A stretch of 64,000 nt of DNA from the NCBI RefSeq assembly GCF_009768885.1, contig NZ_WSQA01000005.1, positions 62,001-126,000 on the forward strand, read 5' to 3'. Positions 53,532 to 62,119 of the stretch are shown here, in pieces. Position numbers and translations under genes: made by a program. A model generated the notes under the pieces. The model made no database searches, had not been told where the DNA came from, and saw only the letters and a list, made by a program, of their open reading frames with translations. The DNA comes from Sphingobacterium humi. Lineage in GTDB: Bacteria > Bacteroidota > Bacteroidia > Sphingobacteriales > Sphingobacteriaceae. Every line of letters begins with the position of its first letter. The first letter of the stretch is position 1.

Positions 53532-56500
53532 TTATTTGCTGATTAATGAATGGATAAGCGTTACAGCCTCATTGATTTGCTGTATGCTCTTTAAATAATT
53601 AAGCTGAATATCGGTAGTTGTCTGCAAGGCAAATAGGTACTCCACATAAGAAATATCTCCGGTACTGTACCCCAGCTTTGCAGCATTGATAATCTCATCA
53701 GCATTGGGAAGTGCCTGCTCCTTGAAATAGGTAAACTGCGCTACATATTGTTCGTATTGTTTCAAGGCGTTTGCCAATTCCGTTTTAAGCTGTTGTTCCT
53801 GCCATTGCGCATTTAATTCCAATGATTGTTTCTTGTAATCAAGCGAGCGAATTTTTGCTTTGGTGGTTGTAAAAATGGGGATTGTAATACCTACATCAAC
53901 AAAACTAAACCGCTGTCCTCTGCCATAAAATTGCTCTACACCATTTTTACTGTGCATTCCTATCAGCGATATGTTATTATAGCCGAACGTAAAATCAGGC
54001 AGGCTGTTTGCCCGTTCCAATTTCTTGTTCTGTTCGGCAATTTTCGCCTCTTGGTACAATAGCTGGATGCTCGGATGATTTGCAACAGCCGAACTGTCAA
54101 TGAAAGAACTTAACAGCAATGGTGTATAATCCGGTTGAGGTTCTATTAAGAAATCTTCCTGTGTCTGCATCAGATTTTTAAGGCTTTGATAGGCGTTCTG
54201 CCTTAAAACCTCGTTCTGTTGATACAAAAGACTTATTTCCCCTTTCTTGGTAGTTGCAGTATTAACGTCTAATTTACCTATATCTCCCGTTTTATACCGG
54301 AGTTCCGCAACACGGATAAAGTCTACATAAATACTATCAAGATACTTTAAAACCGAAGCATTATGCTCCAAATATTCCAACTGATAATAATAGGTTCTTA
54401 CCTGTTTTTTCAGTTCGTTTTCTGTCAGAGCCTTCGCCCACTGCTGACCTTTTACCTGCTCTTTGACAAGATTTTTCTTTGCCCCAAAGAGTGTCGGAAA
54501 GGGAATGGTCTGTGAAATTTGGAAACCGTCATTATATTCAAATCCCTCATTATTCCCGTATTGGAAGTTTACATCGGTCTTCGGTAGTTCATACGCCGTC
54601 TTGCTAAGGCTTTGGGCAGATTGAATATCCATATTTTTGGAACGTAGCTGAGGGTTGTTCTCCATAGCTATTTCGATAGCTCTATCTACATTTACCGGAT
54701 TTTGTGCCTTACTGTTTTGAGAAAAGCCTAAGAACGCAAACAGCAACAATAGTGGTGTTATGGCTTTCATCTTATTATTTTTTGTAGGCTTGTGATTTCT
54801 CATAAATACAAGGTATAGCAAAGGCAGTACGAACAGTGTCAATGCTGTTGCTGAAATCAATCCGCCGATAACCACCGTTGCTAATGGTTTCTGCACTTCT
54901 GCACCTGCACTTGTACTCAATGCCATTGGTAAAAAACCTAAACTTGCTACCGATGCTGTCATCAATACTGGTCTTAGCCTTGTTTTGGCTCCCTCGATAA
55001 TCCTCGGGATAATCTCGTTCCAGCCCTCTTTTTCCAATCTGTTGAATGTGGAAATCAGTACAATCCCGTTCAGAACGGCGACACCGAACAGGGCGATAAA
55101 CCCAACACCTGCCGATATACTGAAGGGCATATCCCTCAACAAAAGGGCAAACACGCCTCCAATGGCACTCATCGGGATAGCTGTATAAACCAAAACGGCT
55201 TCCTTGAACGAATGGAACGTGAAATACAGTAGGATAAAAATCAGAAGTAGTGCGATAGGCACTGCAATCAATAATCTGTCGGTAGCTTTTTGGAGGTTCT
55301 CGAACTGACCGCCATAGGTAAAATAGTAACCTGTCGGGAGTTTAACCTGTTCCGCCAATTTATCCTGAATTTCATTGACAACACTTGCTACATCACGCCC
55401 CTGCACATTGAAGCCCACATATATCCTGCGTTTACCGTCTTCACGGCTGATTTGTGCGGGACCTAATTTGTAGTCGATGTTGGCAACCTGCGAAAGCGGA
55501 ACCTGCTCTCCGTTCGGAAGCGGAATAAACAGATTACTTACATCCTCGATGGAACTGCGGTGTGCTTCATCAAGCCGTACGACCAAATCAAACCTACGTT
55601 CGTTTTCATACACTACGCCTGCTGATTTACCTGCAAACGCTGTACTGACAATATCGTTTATCTCCTGTACATTCAAGCCATAGTTGGCTATTCGGGTACG
55701 GTCGTATTCGATATTGATTTGGGGAAGACCTGCTATCCGTTCTACCTGCGGAGCGGTCGCACCTTCTACCGTTTGGATAATGGCATTCGCTTTATTGGCA
55801 TAAATCAACAGGCTGTCAAGGTTCTCCCCGAATATCTTCACGGCTACATCCTGCCTGATACCTGTCATCAGTTCATTGAACCGCATCTGTATCGGCTGGT
55901 TAGCTTCAAAGAATACACCCGGAATAACTTCGAGTTTCTCCATCATTTCATTGGAAAGCTCATCATACGATTTCTTTTTTTTCCATTCGTCCTGCGGTTT
56001 CAGTATAATCATCAGGTCGGTAGCTTCCGGAGGCATCGGGTCGGTCGGTACTTCGGCAGCACCTGTCTTGCCTACGACCATTTTTACTTCGTCAAATTCC
56101 TTGATTATTTTAGATGCCTGCATAGAGGTTTCCACGCTTTGGCTTAACGATGTTCCCTGTGGGAGGATACAGTGGAAAGCAAAATCGCCCTCGCCTAATT
56201 TTGGCAGGAACTCTCCGCCCATCCGTGAAAATAGAAATATACTTATGGTAAACAGTCCAACGGCAACCGCAATAACCACATATTTTATCCGAATGGCTTT
56301 TTCTAACAAAGGCTTATAAACCCCTTGAAGATAGTCCATCATTTTGTCTGAAAAATTCCTTTTGGTAATCGGTTTCTTAGACAGACACAAGGCACTCATC
56401 ATCGGGATATAGGTAAAGGACAAAATCAATGCTCCCAAAATGGCAAAACTTACGGTCTGTGCCATTGGCGTAAACATTTTCCCCTCTATACCGACCAAAG

Positions 56501-57890
56501 TAAGGATAGGGATATACACGATAAGGATAATAATTTCTCCAAACGCCGCACTTGTACGGATTTTTCTTGCAGATTCATACACTTCCTCGTCCATTTCTGT
56601 CTGCGTAAGTTTCTGTGTGGATTTCCGTAAGCCCAAATGGTGCATTGTGGCTTCAACAACAATCAGCGAACCGTCCACTATCAATCCGAAATCAATAGCT
56701 CCCAAACTCATCAGGTTGGCACTTACGCCAAATAACCTCATCATTCCCAATGCAAAAAGCATTGATAACGGTATAGCTGATGCGACGATTAAACCTGCCC
56801 TGAAATTCCCTAAGAAAATAATCAATACAAATATTACGATTAATGCACCTTCAATTAGGTTTTTTTCGACAGTACTTATCGCTCTATCTATCAGGTTCAT
56901 TCTATCCAAATAGGGTTCTATGACCACATCATCAGGTAGAGATTGTTGGATAACCGGTATTTTTTCTTTGATGTTTTTTACGACCGTGGCGGTGTTTTCT
57001 CCCTTGAGCATCATTACAATACCTCCCACAGCATCTACTTCGCCGTTATAGGTCATTGCTCCGTATCGGGTAGCGTGACCAAACTGTACTTTTGCTACAT
57101 CTTTGATGAATACCGGAACACTTTCCGTATTTTTAACAACAATATTACCTACATCTTCCAGTGAAGTGACTAAACCAATTCCCCGAATGAAGTATGCATT
57201 GGGTTTCTTATCAATATAAGCGCCCCCCGTATTTTGGTTGTTGTTTTCGAGTGCAGTAAAAATATCGGAGATACTGACGTCCATCGCTTTGATGCGGTTA
57301 GGGTCAACGGATACCTCGTATTGTTTGAGCAGACCGCCGAAACTATTAACTTCTGCAATTCCCGGAGTACCGTAAAGTTGTCTGGCGACAATCCAATCCT
57401 GCATTGTCCGTAAATCCATTGCGGAATATTTGTCTTCACTGCCTTCTTTGGGATGAAGAATATATTGGTACACTTCGCCAAGACCTGTACTGACAGGAGC
57501 AAGTTCAGGTGTTCCAATCCCGTCAGGTATCTGGTCTTGTGCTTCTTTCAGCTGTTGGCTTACTAACTGTCGTGCAAAATAAATATCGACATTATCTTGA
57601 AAGACAACGGTTACAACAGATAATCCAAATCTTGAAACACTTCTTATCTCTTCTACTTTTGGAAGATTAACGATACTTTGCTCTACGGGAAATGTTACTA
57701 ATTGTTCTACTTCTTGTCCTGCCAATGTAGGCGACAGGGTAATAATCTGAACCTGATTGTTTGTAATGTCAGGTTGGGCATCAATGGGGATTTGCTTGGC
57801 ACTCCATACCCCCCAAATGATGAGAAACAAGGTCATCAATCCTATAATGAACTTATTCTTTATAGAGAATTTTATAATACTATTTAACAC
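53532..57890 (-). CDS. CzcA-CzcC fusion: heavy-metal RND pump joined to a TolC-like outer-membrane channel
   Basis: 1452 residues. Residues 1 to about 1030 are a complete HME-RND pump (LNSIIKFSIKNKFIIGLMTLFLI at the start, GAEVQKPLATVVIGGLISAT at the end of the membrane part). After PTKNNK a signal-peptide-like stretch MKAITPLLLLFAFLGFSQ begins (ATG at 54770), followed by a full TolC-like domain with VNVDRAIEIAMENNPQLRSK and coiled coils. The start is set at a GTG (57890), which gives the usual family start; a TTG at 57932 would add 14 residues. It would move Zn, Cd, Co, Ni or Cu ions out of the cell. Whether the two parts are separated in the cell is not known. Confidence 0.9.
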   Translation of the reverse strand: MLNSIIKFSIKNKFIIGLMTLFLIIWGVWSAKQIPIDAQPDITNNQVQIITLSPTLAGQEVEQLVTFPVEQSIVNLPKVEEIRSVSRFGLSVVTVVFQDNVDIYFARQLVSQQLKEAQDQIPDGIGTPELAPVSTGLGEVYQYILHPKEGSEDKYSAMDLRTMQDWIVARQLYGTPGIAEVNSFGGLLKQYEVSVDPNRIKAMDVSISDIFTALENNNQNTGGAYIDKKPNAYFIRGIGLVTSLEDVGNIVVKNTESVPVFIKDVAKVQFGHATRYGAMTYNGEVDAVGGIVMMLKGENTATVVKNIKEKIPVIQQSLPDDVVIEPYLDRMNLIDRAISTVEKNLIEGALIVIFVLIIFLGNFRAGLIVASAIPLSMLFALGMMRLFGVSANLMSLGAIDFGLIVDGSLIVVEATMHHLGLRKSTQKLTQTEMDEEVYESARKIRTSAAFGEIIILIVYIPILTLVGIEGKMFTPMAQTVSFAILGALILSFTYIPMMSALCLSKKPITKRNFSDKMMDYLQGVYKPLLEKAIRIKYVVIAVAVGLFTISIFLFSRMGGEFLPKLGEGDFAFHCILPQGTSLSQSVETSMQASKIIKEFDEVKMVVGKTGAAEVPTDPMPPEATDLMIILKPQDEWKKKKSYDELSNEMMEKLEVIPGVFFEANQPIQMRFNELMTGIRQDVAVKIFGENLDSLLIYANKANAIIQTVEGATAPQVERIAGLPQINIEYDRTRIANYGLNVQEINDIVSTAFAGKSAGVVYENERRFDLVVRLDEAHRSSIEDVSNLFIPLPNGEQVPLSQVANIDYKLGPAQISREDGKRRIYVGFNVQGRDVASVVNEIQDKLAEQVKLPTGYYFTYGGQFENLQKATDRLLIAVPIALLLIFILLYFTFHSFKEAVLVYTAIPMSAIGGVFALLLRDMPFSISAGVGFIALFGVAVLNGIVLISTFNRLEKEGWNEIIPRIIEGAKTRLRPVLMTASVASLGFLPMALSTSAGAEVQKPLATVVIGGLISATALTLFVLPLLYLVFMRNHKPTKNNKMKAITPLLLLFAFLGFSQNSKAQNPVNVDRAIEIAMENNPQLRSKNMDIQSAQSLSKTAYELPKTDVNFQYGNNEGFEYNDGFQISQTIPFPTLFGAKKNLVKEQVKGQQWAKALTENELKKQVRTYYYQLEYLEHNASVLKYLDSIYVDFIRVAELRYKTGDIGKLDVNTATTKKGEISLLYQQNEVLRQNAYQSLKNLMQTQEDFLIEPQPDYTPLLLSSFIDSSAVANHPSIQLLYQEAKIAEQNKKLERANSLPDFTFGYNNISLIGMHSKNGVEQFYGRGQRFSFVDVGITIPIFTTTKAKIRSLDYKKQSLELNAQWQEQQLKTELANALKQYEQYVAQFTYFKEQALPNADEIINAAKLGYSTGDISYVEYLFALQTTTDIQLNYLKSIQQINEAVTLIHSLISK

Positions 57891-58022
57891 TTCTATTGTG
57901 ATTAATGATGAATAATTAATGATAAATTGCAATGATTATGAATACGAGAAATACGAAGTATGACCCAAAACATTCAGCTTGTTGCTGTACGCAAAAAGCT
58001 ATAATCATTAAAACATTAAAAA

Positions 58023-58361
58023 TTATGCATTAATCTTTGGCGGTTGCCAAATTCCCCCCAGATAGTGGGATATAAAGGTACATTTATAATAAACTTTAGG
58101 CTTAGAAAGGTCAAAAGTCTTCGCCTTAACTAAGCTGTATACATTCCATTGAAGCACTATACCTGAAACTATTCCACAACAACCGCATAAACAAAATGGA
58201 CTGCACATATCAGTTGTTTCCTGATGGTCGTGGCTTCCTTGATGGGTTAATTCTTCCGAATGGTTATGGTTTTGAAAGTTGTCCTTTTCATACATATCGG
58301 TACACGGCATTAAAAATACCGTCATCATATAAATTGCCAATATGGAGTAAAAGACTTTCAT
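58023..58361 (-). CDS. DUF6660 family small membrane protein
   Basis: 112 residues: MKVFYSILAIYMMTVFLMPCTDMYE is a signal peptide or anchor, followed by a His-rich region (QNHNHSEELTHQGSHDHQE) and MCSPFCLCGCCGIV, dense in Cys. The C-terminus is mixed. The family is found beside metal-efflux genes in Bacteroidota; a metal-binding role is likely from the His and Cys, but its function is unknown. It is the first gene of the efflux unit and has a palindromic operator and -7 box before it. Confidence 0.8.
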   Translation of the reverse strand: MKVFYSILAIYMMTVFLMPCTDMYEKDNFQNHNHSEELTHQGSHDHQETTDMCSPFCLCGCCGIVSGIVLQWNVYSLVKAKTFDLSKPKVYYKCTFISHYLGGIWQPPKINA

Positions 58362-58370
58362 ATTCTTTTG

Positions 58371-58378
58371 CAAAGTTA
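58371..58378 (-). promoter_or_regulatory. -7 box TAACTTTG before the efflux operon
   Basis: On the - strand TAACTTTG ends nine bases before the ATG at 58361. Its centre lies 23.5 bases from the operator centre at 58398. Confidence 0.6.
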
Positions 58379-58388
58379 GTAAAAAAGT

Positions 58389-58407
58389 AATGCAATGGCA
58401 TTGCATT
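58389..58407. promoter_or_regulatory. Fur-type palindromic operator (first site)
   Basis: AATGCAATGGCATTGCATT is a perfect 9-1-9 palindrome with a 7-1-7 core TGCAATG-G-CATTGCA, the geometry of Fur-family sites. It covers the place of the -33 element of the efflux operon promoter and lies just after the relaxase gene. Confidence 0.7.
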
Positions 58408-58409
58408 GT

Positions 58410-59669
58410 TTATTGCAATCGTCTCTTTTTCTTCTTCATCCGTTTAGCAAATGTTTCTTCTTTATAATCCACGCCTTGTGCATCAGGTAAAAGGCTGAAT
58501 AATCCTATATCGAAATTCTGAGAATGTTCCTGTGGGATAAACTCAAAAAGGTCTTTCGTTGGTTGGTTGTCTATTGTATTCGTTTTGGAAAGAGGGTTAT
58601 CCTGTGTTTTCAGTTCGGGTTTGTTGCCGTTGTTCCACCAATCGTTAAAAACATTTGCAGACAGGTTTCTGTCTAACTGTGAACCATTCCATACACTACG
58701 GCTCTCGTGGTCAGTGAAAGTTACTCCGTAAATCCGTCCGTTGTCGTTTCTGCGAACAATCGTATTAATACCGTGTTCGGTCAATTGTTTTCTAAATTCT
58801 ATTTCGTTGCTTGTCGTGTGCATAGCCAATTCAACAGTATTCTTTAAAACTGACCTTACAGGATTGGTTTTCATTTTCTCTTTTGACTGTTCAAAATGCT
58901 TTTGTAGTTGTGCAACTCCTGCGTCTTTTCCGAAAAGCGATGCCTTAAACGGATTGCTTGCCTTGTTTCCGTTTTCGTCCACTGCCACATAGACCAATCC
59001 GTTTACCGGCTGACCGTTCCGCTCGCCTTTGACTTCTTCCGCTGTGATGTTGAACAGCGACAATAAAGCATTATAGCTTCCCATAGTCGGAAAGCTGTAA
59101 TACTTCGGCAAATGCCGTACTACCGAAGCAATCTGACTTTTGATGTCGCCTTTGTGGTAATCCACAGGTTTGAAAACTTTGTTGGCTTGTTTCTGCTCCT
59201 GCTCGGTTGCTTTGTGCAGGTTGTATTTCGTTTCAAAATCCCGACAGATTGCCATTGAACGTGGGTGGTCGTAATCATCGGGGATTTTCTTACCGTCAAT
59301 GCCTACACAGGTCGAAACGATATGGATATGCATTCGGTCAATGTCCGTATGTTTGAAAACAATATAAGGCTGATTTCCGTAGCCCATACGTTCCATATAT
59401 TCCTGTGCCATTTCCGTAAACTGCTCATCGCTTACCTCGTCTTTCGGGTCTGGGTTCAATGAAATATGCCGTACCGTTTTTTCTGTTTTGATGTTTGCAG
59501 ACAAATACGGCTCAAAACATTTATTGAAATACGCTACGGAATACCTGCCGTCCATTGTGTCGGGTATTTTGTTCAGCAACAAAACCGCTCCGTTTTCCCT
59601 GTCCACTTTCTGCTGATTGTACAAAATCGCTCCGTACATATTGCTTCCCTTTCCGATTTTTGCAATCAT
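58410..59669 (-). CDS. Relaxase / mobilisation nuclease (MobB type)
   Basis: 419 residues. MIAKIGKGSNMYGAILYNQQKV at the start, ARHISLNPDP-like segment (VRHISLNPDPKDEV), and the HxH metal motif in YIVFKHTDIDRMHIHIVSTCVG are those of the Bacteroidota relaxase family. It nicks the transfer origin and leads the strand to the recipient. The start at 59669 is four bases after the MobA stop. No TraG-type coupling protein follows; the metal cargo is next. Confidence 0.92.
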   Translation of the reverse strand: MIAKIGKGSNMYGAILYNQQKVDRENGAVLLLNKIPDTMDGRYSVAYFNKCFEPYLSANIKTEKTVRHISLNPDPKDEVSDEQFTEMAQEYMERMGYGNQPYIVFKHTDIDRMHIHIVSTCVGIDGKKIPDDYDHPRSMAICRDFETKYNLHKATEQEQKQANKVFKPVDYHKGDIKSQIASVVRHLPKYYSFPTMGSYNALLSLFNITAEEVKGERNGQPVNGLVYVAVDENGNKASNPFKASLFGKDAGVAQLQKHFEQSKEKMKTNPVRSVLKNTVELAMHTTSNEIEFRKQLTEHGINTIVRRNDNGRIYGVTFTDHESRSVWNGSQLDRNLSANVFNDWWNNGNKPELKTQDNPLSKTNTIDNQPTKDLFEFIPQEHSQNFDIGLFSLLPDAQGVDYKEETFAKRMKKKKRRLQ

Positions 59670-59673
59670 AATT

Positions 59674-60108
59674 TTACTCTTTATGTAGATATTGCTTTTC
59701 AAATCTGTCGGTAAGAATTAAAACCTTTAGCAACAGTTCTTTCATTTTTGCGGTCTGTTTTTCCAATTTATAGAGATATGCAGATGCTTTTTTCTCCGAA
59801 AAATTGGCGTTCAATAGCCTTACAATCTGATTGTAATTGGTTGCTATTCCTCGAAACTGACTGAAAAATTTGGTCAGTCCTGCGTGGTATTCTACCGCAT
59901 TCATATCAATTTTTACGGTCTTTACGGTCTTTTGAAAGATGCAAGCCGTAATGAAATGTGCCTTTACACTTATCCCCGATTGGTCAAAGAGGGCAAGGAA
60001 CTTGGCGTTTTCCTCTGCATTCAGGTTAATAGAATACCGATGTACGGCAGGGTCATTCTTCGGTTTTCTCCCTGTTTTCCTAATTTGTTTACTGTTCTTT
60101 TCTTCCAT
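59674..60108 (-). CDS. Mobilisation accessory protein MobA
   Basis: 144 residues. KQIRKTGRKPKNDPAVHRYSINLNAEENAKFLALF is a ribbon-helix-helix type N-terminus, followed by FFSQFRGIATNYNQIVRLLN and a charged C-terminal coiled coil, as in MobA/MobC relaxosome proteins of Bacteroidota. It should bind the transfer origin and help the relaxase. The start at 60108 gives MEEKNSKQ; an open frame continues upstream over structured DNA and is not used. Confidence 0.88.
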   Translation of the reverse strand: MEEKNSKQIRKTGRKPKNDPAVHRYSINLNAEENAKFLALFDQSGISVKAHFITACIFQKTVKTVKIDMNAVEYHAGLTKFFSQFRGIATNYNQIVRLLNANFSEKKASAYLYKLEKQTAKMKELLLKVLILTDRFEKQYLHKE

Positions 60109-60180
60109 AATAAATCCATTTCTAATGTTAAACAAAACTGCGACTTCGGAGCGGTTTTCAGCTCCCTGCAAGGGCAAGTG

Positions 60181-60267
60181 CTTTTGAGTGCCGAAATTCA
60201 TTTCGAGTACCTCAAAAGATAACTTGCTCTGAACAGGGGTTCAGAAAAATCCGTTTTGCAAACGGAT
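60181..60267. other. Candidate transfer origin (oriT): clustered hairpins upstream of MobA
   Basis: CTTTTGAG (60181-60188) / CTCAAAAG (60211-60218) enclose CGAAAT-TC-ATTTCG (60192-60205). Next are TCTGAAC-AGGG-GTTCAGA (60228-60245) and ATCCGTTT-TGC-AAACGGAT (60249-60267). Three adjacent perfect hairpins directly upstream of mobA/relaxase is where oriT lies in such elements. The rest of 60109-60635 holds no open frame, only the first GCCAAATA motif. Confidence 0.45.
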
Positions 60268-60355
60268 TAGGGTTAGCCGAAAAAATCAACCGTTTCTATT
60301 ACAAAGTTCGGTAAGAGTGTTTGAATAACAGCTATTTATAAACACGACAATAAAC

Positions 60356-60370
60356 GCCAAATAGTGCCAC
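60356..60370 (+). repeat. GCCAAATA..GCCA motif, copy 1
   Basis: GCCAAATAGTGCCAC, 280 bases before the DUF3408 gene. It is shared with two more copies in the mobilisation region. Confidence 0.55.
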
Positions 60371-60635
60371 TGAATGCCCCCTTATGGCAGATTTGGACTG
60401 CTTTTATTTCCTTTGTATATGGTTAGCTGGCTGATTGGTTATACCCTTAATGAAGTAACTAAACAGCATAAATTTAGATAGCAAATCAGCGTGAGTGATT
60501 GCTGGAAATCCACTGGCTTTTTAGCTAATGAAAAATATGTAGGTACATAGATAGTTGCATCTGTCCAATGATATGTATAACTAATTGTTCATCTAACCAA
60601 ACAACTAATTTGAAACAATATTAAAAACGATAGAT

Positions 60636-61130
60636 ATGATACACGAAGAAAACAAAAAACAGCAACCCAAAACAGAGGATTTTTCTATTGAAAATTTCCT
60701 AACTGATGAAAAGAAGCAACCATTCACGGAACAACAGGTAGTAACACATCGGGAAGACTTTGCCAAACCCGAAGTAGATGAGGAAGCTATTATGCGTGTA
60801 ATGGCAGGCGAAGAACCTTCGGAAACTGAAACGCAACATACAAAAATACCTGCGAGTAATACAAAAAAGATGATTTATAAGCCAAAGAAGCTGACCAAAG
60901 AGGATTACTACGGACAGTTCTTTAAAATTCCGAACAGTACAGCAAGCAGGGGGAAATCGGTCTATGTACGGCAGGAACACCACGAAACATTTAACAGGCT
61001 CACCAATATTATGGGCATCGACAAACTGACGATTTATGCGTATCTGGACAATATTATCGAATACCACTTTCAGGAGTTTGGTGAATTGATTAGGGAAATC
61101 TACAACGAGAAACACAAACCGTTATTCTAA
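60636..61130 (+). CDS. DUF3408 protein (conjugation/mobilisation-associated)
   Basis: 164 residues. The N-terminal half is acidic and low in complexity; the C-terminal half (PKKLTKEDYYGQFFKIPNSTASRGKSVYVRQEHHETFNRLTNIMGIDKLTIYAYLDNIIEYHFQEFG) is the DUF3408 domain of Bacteroidota mobile elements, likely a ribbon-helix-helix DNA-binding fold. Function not shown. It usually stands next to a ParA-like gene, which is absent here. It is divergent from mobA. Confidence 0.9.
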   Translation: MIHEENKKQQPKTEDFSIENFLTDEKKQPFTEQQVVTHREDFAKPEVDEEAIMRVMAGEEPSETETQHTKIPASNTKKMIYKPKKLTKEDYYGQFFKIPNSTASRGKSVYVRQEHHETFNRLTNIMGIDKLTIYAYLDNIIEYHFQEFGELIREIYNEKHKPLF

Positions 61131-61216
61131 TAAATATACGTGGTGGGTGGTACGTTCTCTCTCCTAAAATTATTTTCCAAAACAAAAAAACAGAAAAAAA
61201 AGAAAGCCATTCAAAC

Positions 61217-61361
61217 AAGGCGGACAGGCGTTAAAACCAAAAGGAAACGGAATAAGTCCCGAAGGGTGGCAGGGCAACAAAAAAACTCGGCGAAGCCACC
61301 TTATCTGCCCTGCCATTATGCCGTAGTCTTTTGGTTGGGCGGTGCGGTGGGTGTCCGCCTT
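61217..61361 (+). other. Structured non-coding region with nested and competing inverted repeats
   Basis: Outer arms AAGGCGGACA (61217-61226) and TGTCCGCCTT (61352-61361) enclose GGCAGGGCA (61268-61276) with TGCCCTGCC (61306-61314). GGTGGC (61265-61270) with GCCACC (61295-61300) overlaps the inner stem, so the two inner folds exclude each other. The only frame across it is low-complexity and Lys/Arg-rich and is not called. The flanking sequence 61131-61635 has no other gene. Confidence 0.5.
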
Positions 61362-61560
61362 ATCTTTGCTACCTTTTGTTCTTTTTTTAATCCCATTCTA
61401 ATATAATGAAAGGGTACAAAAAACACGTGTGGGCTAACGATGGGGTGTTTTTGGTATGCTTTCCCTTATCCGTACAAAACTTTTTAAATGTGAAGGGGCT
61501 TTGCGAGGAAAATTTAAAGTGTTTTGAGGATTGCTTTCCATTTACATTGTGCCAATACGA

Positions 61561-61575
61561 GCCAAATACTGCCAC
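61561..61575 (+). repeat. GCCAAATA..GCCA motif, copy 2
   Basis: GCCAAATACTGCCAC, 75 bases before the ATG at 61636. Confidence 0.6.
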
Positions 61576-61635
61576 ATAAAGCCAAAGGAAAAAATACATT
61601 CCCTTGTGTTCTATATTGGGGGAAATTTTGAAACT

Positions 61636-62019
61636 ATGGCACAAAAAGCAACAACCGACAAGGAGCGGAAAGAGAAAGTACAAATCAAGGAAGAAGAGCG
61701 TAGCCCTTTGATGCAGGTTGATAAGCAGGGCGACCCGATTTCCAATTTCATCGCCAATTTTAAACGCCAGTTCAGGGAAACAAAAGGCTTAATAAATTGG
61801 AACAGGCTGTTCGGTGGCAGACGTGCCGAACAGCCAAAACAGCCTGCCCAGCCCGAAAGCGTAATTGGTGCTACAAAAACGGTTATGCGTTCGGATTTCA
61901 AAAACGATGAAAAAAGCCAGACTGTACAGCCTAACAAAAAGCCTGCCTTGAGAATGGACAATACAGTCAAAACACAACAGGCTCGCCCGAAAAACAATAA
62001 ACCAAAACTGGGATTTTAA
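61636..62019 (+). CDS. Small charged protein of mobile elements, unknown function
   Basis: 127 residues, hydrophilic and largely disordered: KATTDKERKEKVQIKEEERSP at the start, a short ordered-looking core (PISNFIANFKRQFRETKGLINWNRLFGG), then a Pro/Gln/Lys-rich tail ending in NNKPKLGF. Similar small proteins follow DUF3408 in Bacteroidota elements; I cannot assign a function. The ATG at 61636 is used; an open frame extends 35 codons upstream over the repeated promoter motif. Confidence 0.7.
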   Translation: MAQKATTDKERKEKVQIKEEERSPLMQVDKQGDPISNFIANFKRQFRETKGLINWNRLFGGRRAEQPKQPAQPESVIGATKTVMRSDFKNDEKSQTVQPNKKPALRMDNTVKTQQARPKNNKPKLGF

Positions 62020-62040
62020 TACCGCATTTGGCAACTGTAC

Positions 62041-62055
62041 GCCAAATACCGCCAT
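62041..62055 (+). repeat. GCCAAATA..GCCA motif, copy 3
   Basis: GCCAAATACCGCCAT, 79 bases before the ATG at 62120. Its first bases form the arm of a hairpin ATTTGGC/GCCAAAT with sequence just upstream. Confidence 0.6.
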
Positions 62056-62119
62056 CAGATGCAACATTAGGATGACCTATGTAAATAGCTTTTATTTTCG
62101 AGGTTTAAATGATGCAGAT

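Noticed and set aside
57891..58022. A third Fur-type operator before the CzcA-CzcC gene
   Set aside because: Only half-sites (ATTGCAAT) and ATTAATGAT repeats are found; no 7-1-7 palindrome.
61140..61406. 88-residue rightward frame
   Set aside because: It is low-complexity, Lys/Arg-rich, and crosses the nested inverted repeats; it looks non-coding.
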